DNA from: Herpomyces periplanetae
Lineage: Eukaryota; Ascomycota; Laboulbeniomycetes; Herpomycetales; Herpomycetaceae
Length of the DNA stretch: 64,000 nt
Assembly (NCBI GenBank): GCA_009733715.1
Contig: WMKJ01000046.1
Span: 1 to 64,000, forward strand
Direction of reading: 5' to 3'
The notes below the pieces were generated by a model. The model saw nothing but the letters and a program-made list of their open reading frames with translations. It was not told the DNA's origin and ran no database searches. Below, piece by piece: positions 1 to 12,000 of this stretch. Every line of letters begins with the position of its first letter. Within the stretch, counting starts at the first letter, position 1. The position numbers and the translations under genes are program-made.

Positions 1-219
1 AATTTCATGTTTTAAATACAGTTACTTATTGAACTATTATATTGCGCATTATTATCAAGCTTAATTACAAATTTTCAAATACAAGTTAAGCATAACCGCA
101 TTTTTACAAAATTTTTTTATCATATTTTGTTTTCGAGCCCGAAACTTCATATTAAATCTTGAACTATGATAAATTTATATAATCAGATAGAATGACGCTT
201 GCAAACAAAATTTAAAATG

Positions 220-1183
220 TTATTGAATTTGAATATACTTTAAATTTCCCGGAAAACAAAATTTCGAACAAATCCTTTTCGTTATAACTAAGTACTCAGT
301 ATCGTGATCACTTTTACACAAATAGAATCTCGTAGATAAATCATGCCTTAAAAAATTGGCCTCGTATTTTTTTCGTCGATTGAAAAATACTTTATAAGGT
401 ACATTTTCCGGATTATTGTCTTGTCCCAAAGTTAATGTTACCTTTTTCATATCGTTAAGTCTTACATAATGGATCTTCTTATTATTATATTGGTAAACGT
501 TCGCTATTATTTGTTAGTGAAGTTATTGACTAAAATTTAAAACATACCCCAATCATCTTCCTGCTCAAGACTTCCCAATAAATAATTTTGATTATTTATG
601 CAAAATTTTAATCTTTAAAAATTTTCGTCAGTAAAAATGTAAATAAAAATTATAATAAGCCTTACTTTTTATCATTTTTAGCAGGATTACTTTCAGAATA
701 TAGGAAAATTGTTAATAAATTATTCGAGTTTAGTTTTACATAGAGATCTGAATTATCCTCAAACTTAATTTTGCCTGTTATCCCAGTCGGTTCAAATAAT
801 AAGTAAAATTGCTTGAAAAGATTATCTTTGGGAATGCAAGTGTTTGGATGTGTGTGTGTTGCTTGGCCAGAAGACTGCTGTGTGTTTTCATGTTGAGGTA
901 AATTTTGATTGAGATTCGATGTCGACTGATGGTCATAAGATATTTTCTGCTGTGAATTATCATTAATAGATAAATCTATCGCTCCAGATGTCGACTGATA
1001 GTTGGAATATTCTCCTGACTGTAATTTAGTATAACCGGATAAATCTAGTGGATACGAAGGATTTTTGTTATGACTTTGAAAAACGTATGGATGATGTCGA
1101 GATAAGTGTTGATCAAAAATGTTTGCATCCCAAGAACTCGACTGGCAGAAAATGCCATGAATGAAAACCAGGAATACGAGCAT
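220..1183 (-). CDS. Predicted small secreted protein, two exons (unknown family)
   Basis: Exon 1 runs 1183-666 and exon 2 460-220, joined over a 205-nt intron with a GTAAGG donor; the lengths sum to 253 codons, so the frame is kept. The 252-aa product starts with a clear signal peptide (MLVFLVFIHGIFC, then QSSSW). A Ser/Gln/Asn/His-rich spacer follows to about residue 130. The C-terminal half alternates hydrophobic and polar residues like a beta-rich fold and has cysteines in TCIPKD, FYLCKSD and ICSKFCF. I recognise no family. Signal peptide, small size, cysteines and a gene-poor AT-rich setting are what one sees for fungal secreted effector candidates, but that role is inference. The acceptor of exon 2 (TATGTAAG) is weak, so the exon 2 boundary is the least certain part. 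Confidence 0.55.
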
Positions 1184-1960
1184 GTGACTAGATTAAATCT
1201 TAATATTTTTCAGTAGATTATTTGACATTTGATGGTGAAAATTATTATATTAAAACTGTATTTATACATATAATTATGTTGTCAAAATAGTGCCCACAAT
1301 ACCAAAACACACTAGTTATCTAAAATATAGCGGAATAAACTACTTCAAATTACAATCGATTTAGAACGTGCTAAATTATTTACCATATGCATAATGAATT
1401 ATCAACACAATTGGAAACACGCAAACAGAATATTTGTTTTATAAGATTGCTTACTACAGATAAAGGTAGCAAGCAAAAATTACTAGCGCCATTTTTATTG
1501 TTATTGAAAGCGGAAATATAGCGTTGATTATAAATTTGATATCTGAAGCTATCAAAACTTTGTTCGGTTAGATTCAATCAATATAAAATTGCTCATGTAG
1601 ATAATTTTTAGATGGTACAGCTTATACACCGTTTAAGTTAAGATTGATCTTAACTGATTATTCAAAGTAGTGGCAGTATATCTACATTAATGATATGCAA
1701 GTGCAGGCATACATGATACCCTCATCGAAATGATACTTTGTTATAGAGTAAAGTCACGACCAGCATACTCTGATGATTTGTTTTATTTTAATTGGCGGCT
1801 AGAATTACTCAAAATAGCTTTAAATAAATGCATTTTAGGTTTTCATGAGGGTATTTCATTAATAATAAAGCCTATGCACAGCCCGTTAAGTATAAAATTA
1901 CTTGCAAGCTGACTTATAAAGCCCAATGCCAGTCTCGCTGAAGATGTACGAGTGTTGGAC
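1184..1960. other. AT-rich intergenic stretch, no gene seen
   Basis: Upstream of the secreted-protein gene. It has only short non-coding-looking frames (a 65-codon minus frame near 1380-1577 and a 60-codon plus frame near 1730-1912) with no splice partners or recognisable motifs. It presumably holds the promoter of the minus-strand gene starting at 1183. Confidence 0.4.
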
Positions 1961-2700
1961 CCTTTGAACCGGTTTTCGGAATGATACTTGGTTAGTTTTC
2001 AAGCTTCCACCTTCTAAAAGTTGCTAAAACTTGTAATAGCTTGGTTTACTTCAGAGCCAAGGAGGAGGATGATCAGTCTCAGTAATTTCAGGTAAAAATT
2101 CCTTTTTGTAGTAAGCCATTTACTTAATATTACGTGCGCTCACTTGACATGTCGAGGTTACTTGGTTGTTTGGTAATACAATTGTGATTTCGGGTGATGT
2201 AGATACAACAACTTAAATCAGAGTACTGTGCAAAATCTACTCGGCAAATTAAAGAGTAACAACTCAACGAGCAAAACAACAATACCAATATCCGTGTTAA
2301 TCAGGCAAAAAATGTGGAACCAATTTATTATAGAGCTAACAACAAAGTAATCAGTCATTTCTTCATAAAAACCTGGGCGATATTGATCCCCAATATCCCA
2401 GTTGCCATCGCGATCTTGGACATCTTAGATATACCAGATGACCAGGTCATATTTATGCAAGTCCGATGCATCGCGATAACTGTCACGTGTACACATTGCG
2501 AGTCGCTCCAAAAGAATTTGTGCAATGACATTGAAATGCAACTGGAAATATCAAGTTTCATCCAAATATATGTTCTGGTTTTAACAAAAACTCACTTGAG
2601 TATTCTAACATTCATTAATTGTGTAAATAGCACAATTTCGCATGTGTCCATTGTTACAAGAAAATCACACGTAGCACGTATTTGCTAAGACAGCTTGTGT
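1960..2700 (+). repeat. Diverged repeat unit, plus-oriented copy
   Basis: The block from about 2130 to 2600 aligns, by eye, to the reverse complement of about 3666-3140. Shared words include GTACTGTG, ATCTACTCGGCAAA, CAACAATACCAATATC and, further on, TGTTCTGGT, at roughly 70-75 percent identity with small gaps. Translation gives matching peptide pieces (for example NNTNIRVNQ against NNTNISVNQ), so the ancestral unit was probably coding. The outer ends are not sharply defined and I saw no terminal repeats or target-site duplication. The family is unknown; it could be an old mobile element or a duplicated orphan gene. Either way it is decayed. Confidence 0.55.
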
Positions 2701-3060
2701 CATGTCATGTGGAAGGAACGTGTGACTGATGATTAGAACGGCAACTTTAGCATCACGTGGAGCTCTAAAGTGTAGTTAGCGCTAACCATGTGATACATAC
2801 CGATCCTTGCGTCTCTCCTGAATGATGTAGACCATCCTAATAGCGCTGGGAGTGACATAACCCACGCAAGAGATTAGCTAGCCCGCGTGATTACAACCCA
2901 ACTGATTGCGTGATTTGTTGATCACGTAGTTAAATACCACGATTCGTGTGATGAAAAAGCAAATAGTTCTTCAGTCTTCATGATGCAAGCATTGGGCATT
3001 ATGGTGATAGTTGCCAGTTGTCTGAAAATATTGGCCTGATATTTCCTTCAAAGCTCAGTA
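2701..3060. other. Spacer between the two inverted repeat arms
   Basis: About 350 bp between the two diverged arms. It contains scattered CACGTG/CACGTA-type words (for example CATCACGTGG near 2752) but no reading frame. With its flanking arms it forms a large imperfect palindrome-like structure. Confidence 0.35.
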
Positions 3061-3666
3061 TAGCCTGTTAAAAGGGCTTGCTACAGTTTCAAGACAGTTG
3101 TATGAAATATTGTCGTTACAACTAATATCCTAATTAAATTGGAATGCTCGAAAAAAATCAGCTCGCATATGCAATAGGTGTTGGGGTACTCAAGAGCATT
3201 TGTGATGATACCAGAACATTGATTTCGATTGTGAATGCAATTGTCAATTGCATCACAATGTCTTGACATGAAACTCCAGTAGAGCGACTTGGCAAAATGC
3301 ACATGGGGAGGTGGCCGAAAGAAGTAGGATTCAGATGGAGTTAACTTCTCCATCTCGTGTGTTAAAGATCCCATTGCGACTAAGATCTCAGGTATCATTA
3401 TCGTCCAGCTATTTATGAAGCAGCGACTGCCTACACTTTGTTTGGTTGACACTGATATTGGTATTGTTGCTGTGCTTATTGGGGTTTGACCCTGATGACT
3501 TTGCCGAGTAGATCTTACACAGTACTTTATTTGAAGTAGTCGTAGCTACTTCACCCGATATCATGACTATATTTCCTGTTTGCCAAGTAAACTCTAATAC
3601 CTTGAGTGAGCGCGTGTAACATCCTGTTCTTTCCTCTTTTAGTAGCCCCTCTCCAATTCGCAACAT
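3061..3666 (-). repeat. Diverged repeat unit, minus-oriented copy
   Basis: Inverted partner of the 1960-2700 unit. The minus strand holds an open stretch 3666-3409 (about 85 codons, starting MLRIGEGLLKEERTGC) and another 3452-3081, but the two are in different frames and do not form one clean gene. Peptide similarity to the plus copy is strongest in the NNTNISVNQ segment and in the stretch starting SWTIMIPEILVAM (plus copy: TWAILIPNIPVAI). I do not recognise the protein family. It is best read as a decayed coding repeat. Confidence 0.5.
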
Positions 3667-6385
3667 ATAGTCATGATCTTTTTATAAATTTATCCTTAAA
3701 TTTGAAAACAATTCGGCAACTTTTTACGGAATAGTCATTTTTAGTTCTCCAGGTAAATCAGGTGGTAATTGTTTTACGGCTTTATTAAATTACCAAAATA
3801 GTAAATATTTTAACGTTATTTTTGATTCATATATTGTACTTGGGGTTTTCGACCTTTGAACTTTAAACTTTGTTTTTGATAGTCTTTACAATGTTCATAT
3901 CTGTATAGAAAATATCGAGTGCATTTGGACATCTGTTCTTTTTAAAATTTGGTATTCATGCACCGAAAACCTGGATAACGTTGTTGTCATTGTTTGTTTG
4001 TGGGATTGCGGACTTCTCTGCATAGTACCTTTCATCTAATACGACGGATCACGAGTGTATTTCTACACACCCCTCCCTTCCTCGAGACAGTACATCTCTC
4101 ATACAGCGCAAAGAACTAGGCATCCACCACTCAACCGTGTCATCGCTGTCTTTTCAGCTGTATTTCAATACCATGACGTGGGGCCTTATTCCTGGTAGAC
4201 TTCGCACTGCGTGTTTTCATCATTATAGTGCTCTTGCATGGTTGGCGGATAGATTCTTATCTATTGAACAGTATATCATGCTTACCATTATTACTAGTTG
4301 TCCGTTACAACAGTAAATAGTATAATCCGTAATGAGTATATTTTTACCATTAGTTCGCGGTCCATCCGCTAAAATGCAGTCACCAGAACGTTAAATATTG
4401 CAGTATTTTTATATTTCCATGCAGCATAGCACCAAATATTTATTTTGGCATTTCTCCGCTAGTTAGCTTAAAGAAAGTAAGCAATAATTGAGTTAATTGA
4501 ATAATCTGGGATTTTCAAAATGGATGCTGACCATAAGGAAACAACTTGTTACTCTCCCTCTTGTCTTTTTTCTTGAAGTTGACAGTCCATTTCATATTTT
4601 TGAATACAATAGGCTCTCATTCCTTATACTATTTCCTATTAGAGCAACTGCTTCTTGGGCTTGACATTTTTCCCGTATAATACCCTGTAATGTACAAAGG
4701 TTCGCGCATTCCGCATTTGTTTGTGCGTTAATTATTTTTCCCACTTAGGTTTTCCTACTAAAGTTCCGACTTAAATTTAGATGGCTTTACAATTTATCTT
4801 TCTGCGATTCACTTGGCTGTATAATGCATTAAAGTCGAGATGTTCATTTCCCTTGTCTAAATTGACGTTAACACTCTAAATATTCCTTCCTTAATCACTC
4901 AGCTTGAAAGAAAGAATAGAATTTGAGAGCGCCTTAATATCGGGTCTAACTCTCTGACCCACTAAAAAATATCAAAATTTTTGGTTATCACTACAGACTT
5001 AATTTCGTACAATCTACTCGATTGCATGGCTTTTATACCCCATCTTGCATATAATTATGCGTCCCTTTGTACTTTATTAGTCAGAATTTAAGTTTGGTCA
5101 TGTGTTTTAATCGATCTTCCTGTCCATCAATTCCCTCATGTACCGGTAGTTTGTTCTCTTGTTTTTTTTGAATTGGCATTTTCGCATGCAATCTGTTTTC
5201 TTACCTCTCACTTAACTACAAGCATAAGATTCATTTGCTGATATTGTGGTTTTGTATTTCACATGCGGCTAGCGTGGACTGCCAAACGAATACCTCTTCG
5301 GGGTACAACATGATGAGTGACCTTTCTAAGACTTGGATACGAACCGATGGACAATGTGTCAATAGTGGATTGGGCAAGAATTGCTTTTCCATCGAGTCGT
5401 TCTTTCATTCTCTCTAAAAGATTCAAGAAAAATAATCTCTTCCTCCTTTACTGGTAGCTAACCATAGAATTTACACGCCCAGGTTAGAGTGTGAATAGAC
5501 ACACCGCAATGAGTTTGTAATAATAGTAATACTTCCGCTAGCATTATCATTGATGATAAATGAAATAATAGATATTCGATCAGACTTTACTTGACTAAGC
5601 CCAAATTGAAGTCATTAGGATAAATGTGATTCATAGTATCAGATAATATTTTTTTTGGGGTATCTCGAGCACCAAAAGAACAATAACGTTAAGGCACCCA
5701 TAATATTCAGAGCATTAGAAAAAAGTTATTTCAATTCCTTTTTACAATTGATGATGCTGTGTTTCAAAATGAAACAATTAAATACCCAATCAGATACGAC
5801 TTTTAAAATAACGTTTTTCAAAGAGGAATTGAACAATTTTAAAACTATCCCAATTATTCAAGTACCCGATACCGGAAAGACTAATATTCAATAAAAAATT
5901 TTATGTTCAACTTTTCTTGAATGGTCATACAATAATGTTGGCGTGCGAGAGAGGACTAAAAAATAGCCTAAAGTCAAGAAGCTAAAAATGGAAGATGCAA
6001 CACAAAAGTATAAAATTCATTCAAGCTATTTGATATTTGGGTAACTTTATGCATCTGTAAAATGCTTATTACGTAATTCGCCATGATAGAAAAATTTTAT
6101 TTTAGAAAAAGCTGTCTGATTGCTTTAAATTTTATAGATGAATACATAGATACATAAGAATGCTATCATTATTACCAACTTATTTCCGTTTACTTCGAAA
6201 ATGTCATAATATTCTCGCATGAATTTACTCTATACTGCCATTTTTCATAAGTATTTTATTTAGGACACTTTTGCCCGTCTCCCCAACTCATTATTAATGG
6301 CACTTGTATTTCCTACAACGAAAATTATTTGTACAAATTAACCATCAACACCAATATCACAATTCGAATTGTCCTTACCTTCTAT
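3667..6385. other. Gene-poor AT-rich stretch
   Basis: No gene could be supported over about 2.7 kb. Two short frames were looked at: 5235-5417 (plus; 60 codons from a TTG) and about 5655-5894 (plus; no ATG start). The first overlaps a short dispersed repeat (5316-5400). The second has a plausible coding composition but no start or acceptor I could defend. Otherwise plain AT-rich sequence. Confidence 0.35.
5316..5400 (+). repeat. Short dispersed repeat, copy A
   Basis: The sequence around CTTGGATACGAAC (5333-5345) and the following 60 bases resembles the reverse complement of 8110-8185 (TTTGGATAAGAAC, then a similar GA-rich tail ending near ATCGAG), at about 65 percent by eye. A third, weaker copy lies at 7781-7840. 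The nature of the repeat is unknown. Confidence 0.3.
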
Positions 6386-6697
6386 ATGATGCGGGTTTTA
6401 ATTTTTGTTGTATTCTTGTTCAAAAATTTCATAGATTCCAAACCAATTGGTAATAACACGAGTGGGAATGTAGATGATATTTTTACAATTGATAATTGTC
6501 CGGACTTATCCTACCAAGTAATAGATTCATTTATGTTTTCACCAACACTGCATCACATAAGCCAGTCGGTTCTTGATGAAGTATTTGGGAATGAGAATAT
6601 AGATGTTCAAGAATCTTCTCAGAGTGCTCATTCATCGAGTAAAAAGAGTAACTTTGACTTTTTCTATCAAACTTATGCAATGGGAAACAATATTTAA
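6386..6697 (+). CDS. Predicted small secreted protein (103 aa), unknown
   Basis: ATG at 6386 opens a 103-codon frame whose first 20 residues are strongly hydrophobic (MMRVLIFVVFLFKNFIDS), fitting a signal peptide. The mature part is acidic and Ser-rich with a single cysteine (IDNCPD). The frame ends in AMGNNI. A second open stretch in another frame follows at about 6757-6933 (starting after TTTCAATTTAG, reading LDPQFDPDIISRP), which could be a further exon, but no matching donor is evident in the first. No family recognised. It is a neighbour, in the same orientation, of the signal-peptide ORF at 7024, so the two may form a small secreted-protein pair. Confidence 0.4.
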   Translation: MMRVLIFVVFLFKNFIDSKPIGNNTSGNVDDIFTIDNCPDLSYQVIDSFMFSPTLHHISQSVLDEVFGNENIDVQESSQSAHSSSKKSNFDFFYQTYAMGNNI

Positions 6698-7023
6698 AAT
6701 ATTTCGTAACTACATTTATATTCATAAGTTTACTGATGCAAGTTTTCAATTTAGATCCTCAATTTGACCCCGATATTATTTCAAGACCGTTTTTTTTAAG
6801 TGCTATACCTAGAATTTCCTACTTACAACAATCCAAAAAGAAAAACAATTTTATTTTTCGCAACTCGGATGACTCAATCATGGCATATAACCCACTACAT
6901 AATATAGGCAGTAAAAAAGCCACTATCACGTAAGTAGAAAAGGATTATTGGGTTTTGCAAAGACTGAGAAATTCAGATTAGAATTTGCCATATTAAAGGG
7001 TAATATATTAATAGCCAGAAATT

Positions 7024-7374
7024 ATGGTTCAAAAAAATGGGGTAAGTCGGTATTTAGAATCGTTACTTCTGTTGCTAATTTTTATAGAGTACATTACCGC
7101 CCAAAATGAAATAGCACCTCAAGCTTCGCGTGAAATGATGTCTGAAAAATTATATGAATATGGACTAAAACTAAGTCCAGAAATCACTAAGAAATCTATT
7201 TTACCCCAATTTTCAGTCATTAATTCTCCTCGTTCCCATAAATTAATTCTGGTAAATAGAAGCAACCGTGTTTTTACATTTTGTGAAGTTTCTGTAGGAG
7301 AATTTCTTCTTGTTCTTATTAAAACAAAAAGGAAAATCTGCATCAACTTAATGCTTGAGGTTATTGATGGATAA
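7024..7374 (+). CDS. Predicted small secreted protein (116 aa), unknown
   Basis: ATG at 7024. Residues 10-27 are a hydrophobic run (LESLLLLLIFIEYITAQ) ending at a plausible signal-peptidase site before NEIAPQ. The mature part (about 90 aa) is mixed alpha and beta in composition, with cysteines in FTFCEV and KICINL. The frame stops after EVIDG. A TTTGCAG acceptor-like site and GTAAGT lie just downstream (7390-7430), so a short extra exon is possible. No recognised domain. The AT-rich, gene-poor setting matches the other secreted-protein candidates in the first 15 kb. Confidence 0.4.
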   Translation: MVQKNGVSRYLESLLLLLIFIEYITAQNEIAPQASREMMSEKLYEYGLKLSPEITKKSILPQFSVINSPRSHKLILVNRSNRVFTFCEVSVGEFLLVLIKTKRKICINLMLEVIDG

Positions 7375-7403
7375 TCGGGGGGAAAATCTAATTTGCAGGG
7401 CAA

Positions 7404-8380
7404 ATTTATTGATTCACTAGCAAATGTAAGTTTCTGTGCTCGACATGAGTTGAAATTACAAATTTGTGGTAGCTACAGGGAAAGACAATCTCATCTTAGT
7501 ATCCATAGATCAATAGATTGAAGCATATATAAGAATTTTTACATATTATTGTCTTTCCGTACTTTCTGAACATGTAGCCAACAACACCTATAGTTATGAA
7601 GGTCTATACTGGTATAAATTACAAATGTAGGTATTGAAAATTATAATATGAACGTATTTTTTAAGGATGACTACGCGTCAAAGGACAAGAACGGGAAGGG
7701 CATATATTCCTACGGCAGAAAATGGGAAATCCTGTAAATGCAAAGGGGGAAGGGAAGACGCAGCTTGACAGGAGTAAGCACTTTTCAACTCTCCGCCAGC
7801 TCATTATTCGAAATTGTTTTCCAAATCTCAAAGCGACCATTCACTGAACTGAACCTTAAAGCCGTATTCATTTGATGATCGAAGCCAGCCGCGTATAGGC
7901 AAAGAGATCACCGTAACAAAAACAAAATATCACAAAAGGTGCAAAAACGACTTTTTTCTTTACCATCCCAAAGTCTAATTGACCCCAAAATTTGTAGACA
8001 GCCTGTTATGATGCGCTACTGGAAATGGACATGGAGGTAAGCGTCCTATTTTCATGGGGCAGATAAGGGGAATTTCTGAAAGTCCCACAAAAGTGGAATG
8101 TAGCTCGATTGAAAGAATCGCTCTTCTTCAACTCACCGTCAGCATGCTGCCCGGAAGTTCTTATCCAAATCTCCAGGTAACTCTCCACTCTGTTATACCC
8201 TGAAGCGGTATCGCTTGGACGGTTGACGCTGGTTGTATGTGAAGAATATGTTCACGATGTCAGACACGGCATTCCTCTGATTGTAGTTGAGTGAAACACA
8301 GGAGTAAAACATGTCTGTAAAGGAGACAATTCCGCACAAGTAAAAGAATAAGCAAGTTGTAAGAGAAATATTATAAAAAG
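7404..8380. other. Gene-free stretch with two minus-oriented copies of a short repeat
   Basis: No gene seen. On the minus strand, 8185-8110 (GAGATTTGGATAAGAAC and a GA-rich continuation) and 7840-7781 (GAGATTTGGAAAACAATTTC, then GAGAGTTGAA) are similar to each other and to the plus-strand copy at 5316-5400. Composition becomes less AT-rich from about 7700 onward, unlike the flanks, suggesting inserted or older repeat material. Confidence 0.3.
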
Positions 8381-9010
8381 ATAATGAGATGCTCTCTAAG
8401 CCTAAATCACGTCTTGGGCGACAAAAATTAAGAGGAAGTACAATTGCACAACTAACTACAGTAGTAGGAAGCCTTAATACAGTAGAGAAGATTGCACAAG
8501 GGAAAAAACCTGATCCAACAAGTAGTCGCATTAACAAAAAATACTAAGAGAAAGGGTAGCGCAAAGAATTCGTAAGACTGGCGACTTGGACAAATTCGAA
8601 AAGAAAAACAAGAAGTTGCGCACTTTTAAGTCGAGATTTCGGGAGATCTGCGGCCAACGGACAAACTCAACTGTTGTTTTCTATTTCATAGCTTCCTGGC
8701 AACAGAATTCCGTTGAAATTGGCAGTGCTTCTGGAAAGAAATACCTATTTCCCAACTTTGAAACTTAGTTACGTCACGAGGAATAATGATGGAACTATGA
8801 AGAATTTTTTGTAGGTCAATACCTATTATTCTCCATCGAATGAAAGGCCAGGCAATTCTAATCGTTCCAGAGGCGGCCAAAAGAATTTCTCGCAACTTTG
8901 CAACCCGGGAATGCCTTGACACTGAAGTATACGTTTACTTAGAAATTCCATTGGCAAAAGGCAACATAGAAAGTGAGTTAATTGCCAAAGTGGTAACAGA
9001 GACGACTGCC
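8381..9010 (+). pseudogene. Coding-like debris, possible decayed mobile-element or gene fragment
   Basis: Two plus-strand stretches have coding-like composition in different frames: about 8430-8525 (peptide begins GSTIAQLTTVVGSLN) and about 8838-9020 (peptide contains KGQAILIVPEAAKRIS and later YVYLEIPLAKGNIES). Together with an open frame at 8586-8768, they suggest a broken protein-coding sequence, richer in GC than its surroundings. I cannot assign a family. Position next to the dispersed repeats makes a mobile-element origin plausible but unproven. Confidence 0.3.
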
Positions 9011-12000
9011 GACGGGTAAAATTATGGTTAGAGCGTCGAGCAATGATATCGTATCATGAGTACTGGAGTAGGACCGAGTGCGCGACAGAGACTTGACAGG
9101 ATACAAGACTTGTAAACTACTCCTTGGGTAACGTACCTGCATCGGGGAACGGTGTATAGGAGCACACCATCGTGATATGGTGATACTGGTGATGTCACTG
9201 AAAACATTACCAATTCTGATACTTGGAATAATGTTTTTTCGGTCGGGTTTTATCACTCTGGGCCCAAAGGAAAACCATAAAAATAGTCGTGATCTGTAGC
9301 ATCAGATGGTAGGTGTTATGTGTAGGCATCTAGAGTACCAGAACTGAGGAGATATAACACCTTCTAAATCATCCAGAACCTGGTAAATAGCTGTCCTACC
9401 ACCATTTCATGCTTGATAACGGTAATACTCAGAATGAAAAATATAATTCTGTAAACAGGTAAATATATAGCTGTGAACACTTCTAAAAACCCCAGAAATT
9501 CAAAATCTTTAAAATTAATAAAATTATTCACGTTTCCCGCGCCGAAAAATAGATTTTTCGGGAAAATGTTTGTCTAATCACGGTGAAACATTTACTGATA
9601 TATGGAAGATCACCAAGAACAAGGTCCAAAGTAAACGAAATCAAAACTGAAAGCGTAATACGAAAAATATGAAAATGTGATAAAATATTTCCTATTTGGG
9701 AAATCATATGAAGCTGTCAAACGAGTATCACCTGATTTACCCAGAGAGCGGAAATTCATAATGCCGAAATTGACCAATCGCTCTCGAATTTTGGATGCAC
9801 AACTATAGACATATAGGAAATACACCTATAAAACTTAAGAGAGGTTGATTCAATAGTAGGTATAGAGAAAAGTGCTTTTCTGTACATTTATAACAAATTG
9901 TAAATTCATCAAAAAAGCAGAAATCATATAAGTATACGAGGATAAAGAGGGTGTATAAACTATCAAGGAAAAGCACACAAGTATTATAATCAAAGTAAGT
10001 TGAATTCAATACGATAAAAGATATTACGTGGCTGATACAAATCTTAGAAAGGGGAGATAAATGCTCTTCAGATAAACATTTAGTATGGTAAAAAAAGCTC
10101 AATTTGCATTAAAACCTTCTTTGAGTACCTTTTCAAGCTGATCGCGTAAAATATATGGCTGAACTGAAAGATGAGCAACTTTATGAACGGGATTCTAAAT
10201 GTAAACTGTTGATTGTAAACCGTTGGCTTATATCAATTACTCGGTCTTAATGTAATATACCAAGTCGAACGAACAGTGTAATGGAGACGTTTAAGCTTAA
10301 TATGCTCAAATAGAACTAACTAATAAGTTGATAGAATATGACATGTAAAGAAACCAATACGACGAAAGCCAAAGGTGACATTACCAAACGCTAACAATTT
10401 TCCTGGGAGTAAACTGTTCCAGCTGCTTGACAGAAACTTCCTCTACCCATGTAACATTATTGCTTATAGGGACGAGCGCGGCCTTGGAAAAATAGCAATA
10501 AAGCTTAGGGTAATTCACTGAGTGTCTAGGCTAGAGTAACTTTCATAGCTTAACCTTAGGTGTAAGTGTATAGAAGACACATCCACTGGCGAAACATAGA
10601 GGTAAGAAAAATAAATTTGGCATTCTCTGGTTAGAAAAATTTTATCTCTGCCATAACTGTGCAAAGTAATCCTATATCAATATAAGAAATTATTAAAAGT
10701 TGTCAAGGAGCACAATTACTAAGCTAGTAGCTTGTATTTATGTATATAAGGCACAATATAATTTTATAAAACTTGTAGGAATGTACAAAAGCATGCTCAA
10801 AGTAACCAACAAGTATAATACAAGGATATTCAAAAACAACGATCTTTCTATAGCGTACTAGCACTAACGATTATTCCGAAGCAGGATCTATTTCCAGAGT
10901 AATATCTTCAATGAATAGTAAGATATTAAGGAAAAAATGTACCAGATGAACATTTATCCAACAAGAACTTACAATCCAAAATTCACTCTTAAATCATGCA
11001 ATCAAGTCAATATATTCGAACTCAAAATAGTCTTCTTTAAAAGAATAAAAAAGTATCATTATTTACATAAATTGCACTATGTAGTGACTGAATATATGCT
11101 AATTCTTAATACACAATTATGTATAAATCGACGTCACTAACAAAACAACCCACATATTCAATACATACTAAAGTATATGTTTAAAATACATTTATATTGA
11201 AAAGTTGCCTTCAATAACTGAAAATTATTACAAACTATGTGCGTAAAGTGTTCACGTAATTAATGAGTCTGGACGATTCTCTGTATAGACGTTGGCCTTA
11301 CGAGTCCCACTCAAGAAACGAATTCGTAGCAATGGTAAATTGATGCCCTATAAATGTATTTAGAATTACTCTAGTTTGTTTGACCCATGCACACGTTGTC
11401 AAGTGCATAATTGACTTTATGTGTTGGTGATTTTACAGAAGAGTAATTTTAAAATTAATTTAACAAAATAATTTTATATGCCTAAGAAATCCTAAGATAA
11501 TACAGGTTCAATAACAGCATGTTCGATGAAGTAAAGCAGTTAGCATTATTCTCATCATGGCTTAAATCACACTCGGATGAGAGATGATTAGTGTACCAGA
11601 AATTGTAGCTAGAAAATTTTTCATGGCTGATAAAACGACGCTTTGAAAGTAATAAAATAGTTACAAATATTGAAAAGTTAACTTTGCTTTTGGATTACAT
11701 GATATGTGTGCGAATGGGCATAGTACCGGTAACCAAAATTGAAGACTTTTACAGTGATGAATTCCGTTTGGGCGGCAAATTTAGACGTTATAAATCCTTA
11801 CTAGAAAAGGTGTTGCATGCAAATGCTTTCCCGTCTGATATTTGTGTCACTCGTTCGTAGCATAACAAAATCATGTAATACATAATATTTGTTTGTGTTA
11901 ATTTAATGGTATTCATTCAATTAAGCTCTGCAGTGCTGCCGATTTTTCAGTCGTTTTGAGGTGTACAAAAGTGCTGTTGATGCGTGTCGATACGTATATA

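Noticed and set aside
662-963. Second minus-strand frame inside the secreted-protein exon
   Set aside because: It is a shadow of the 220-1183 gene in another frame, without signal peptide or motifs.
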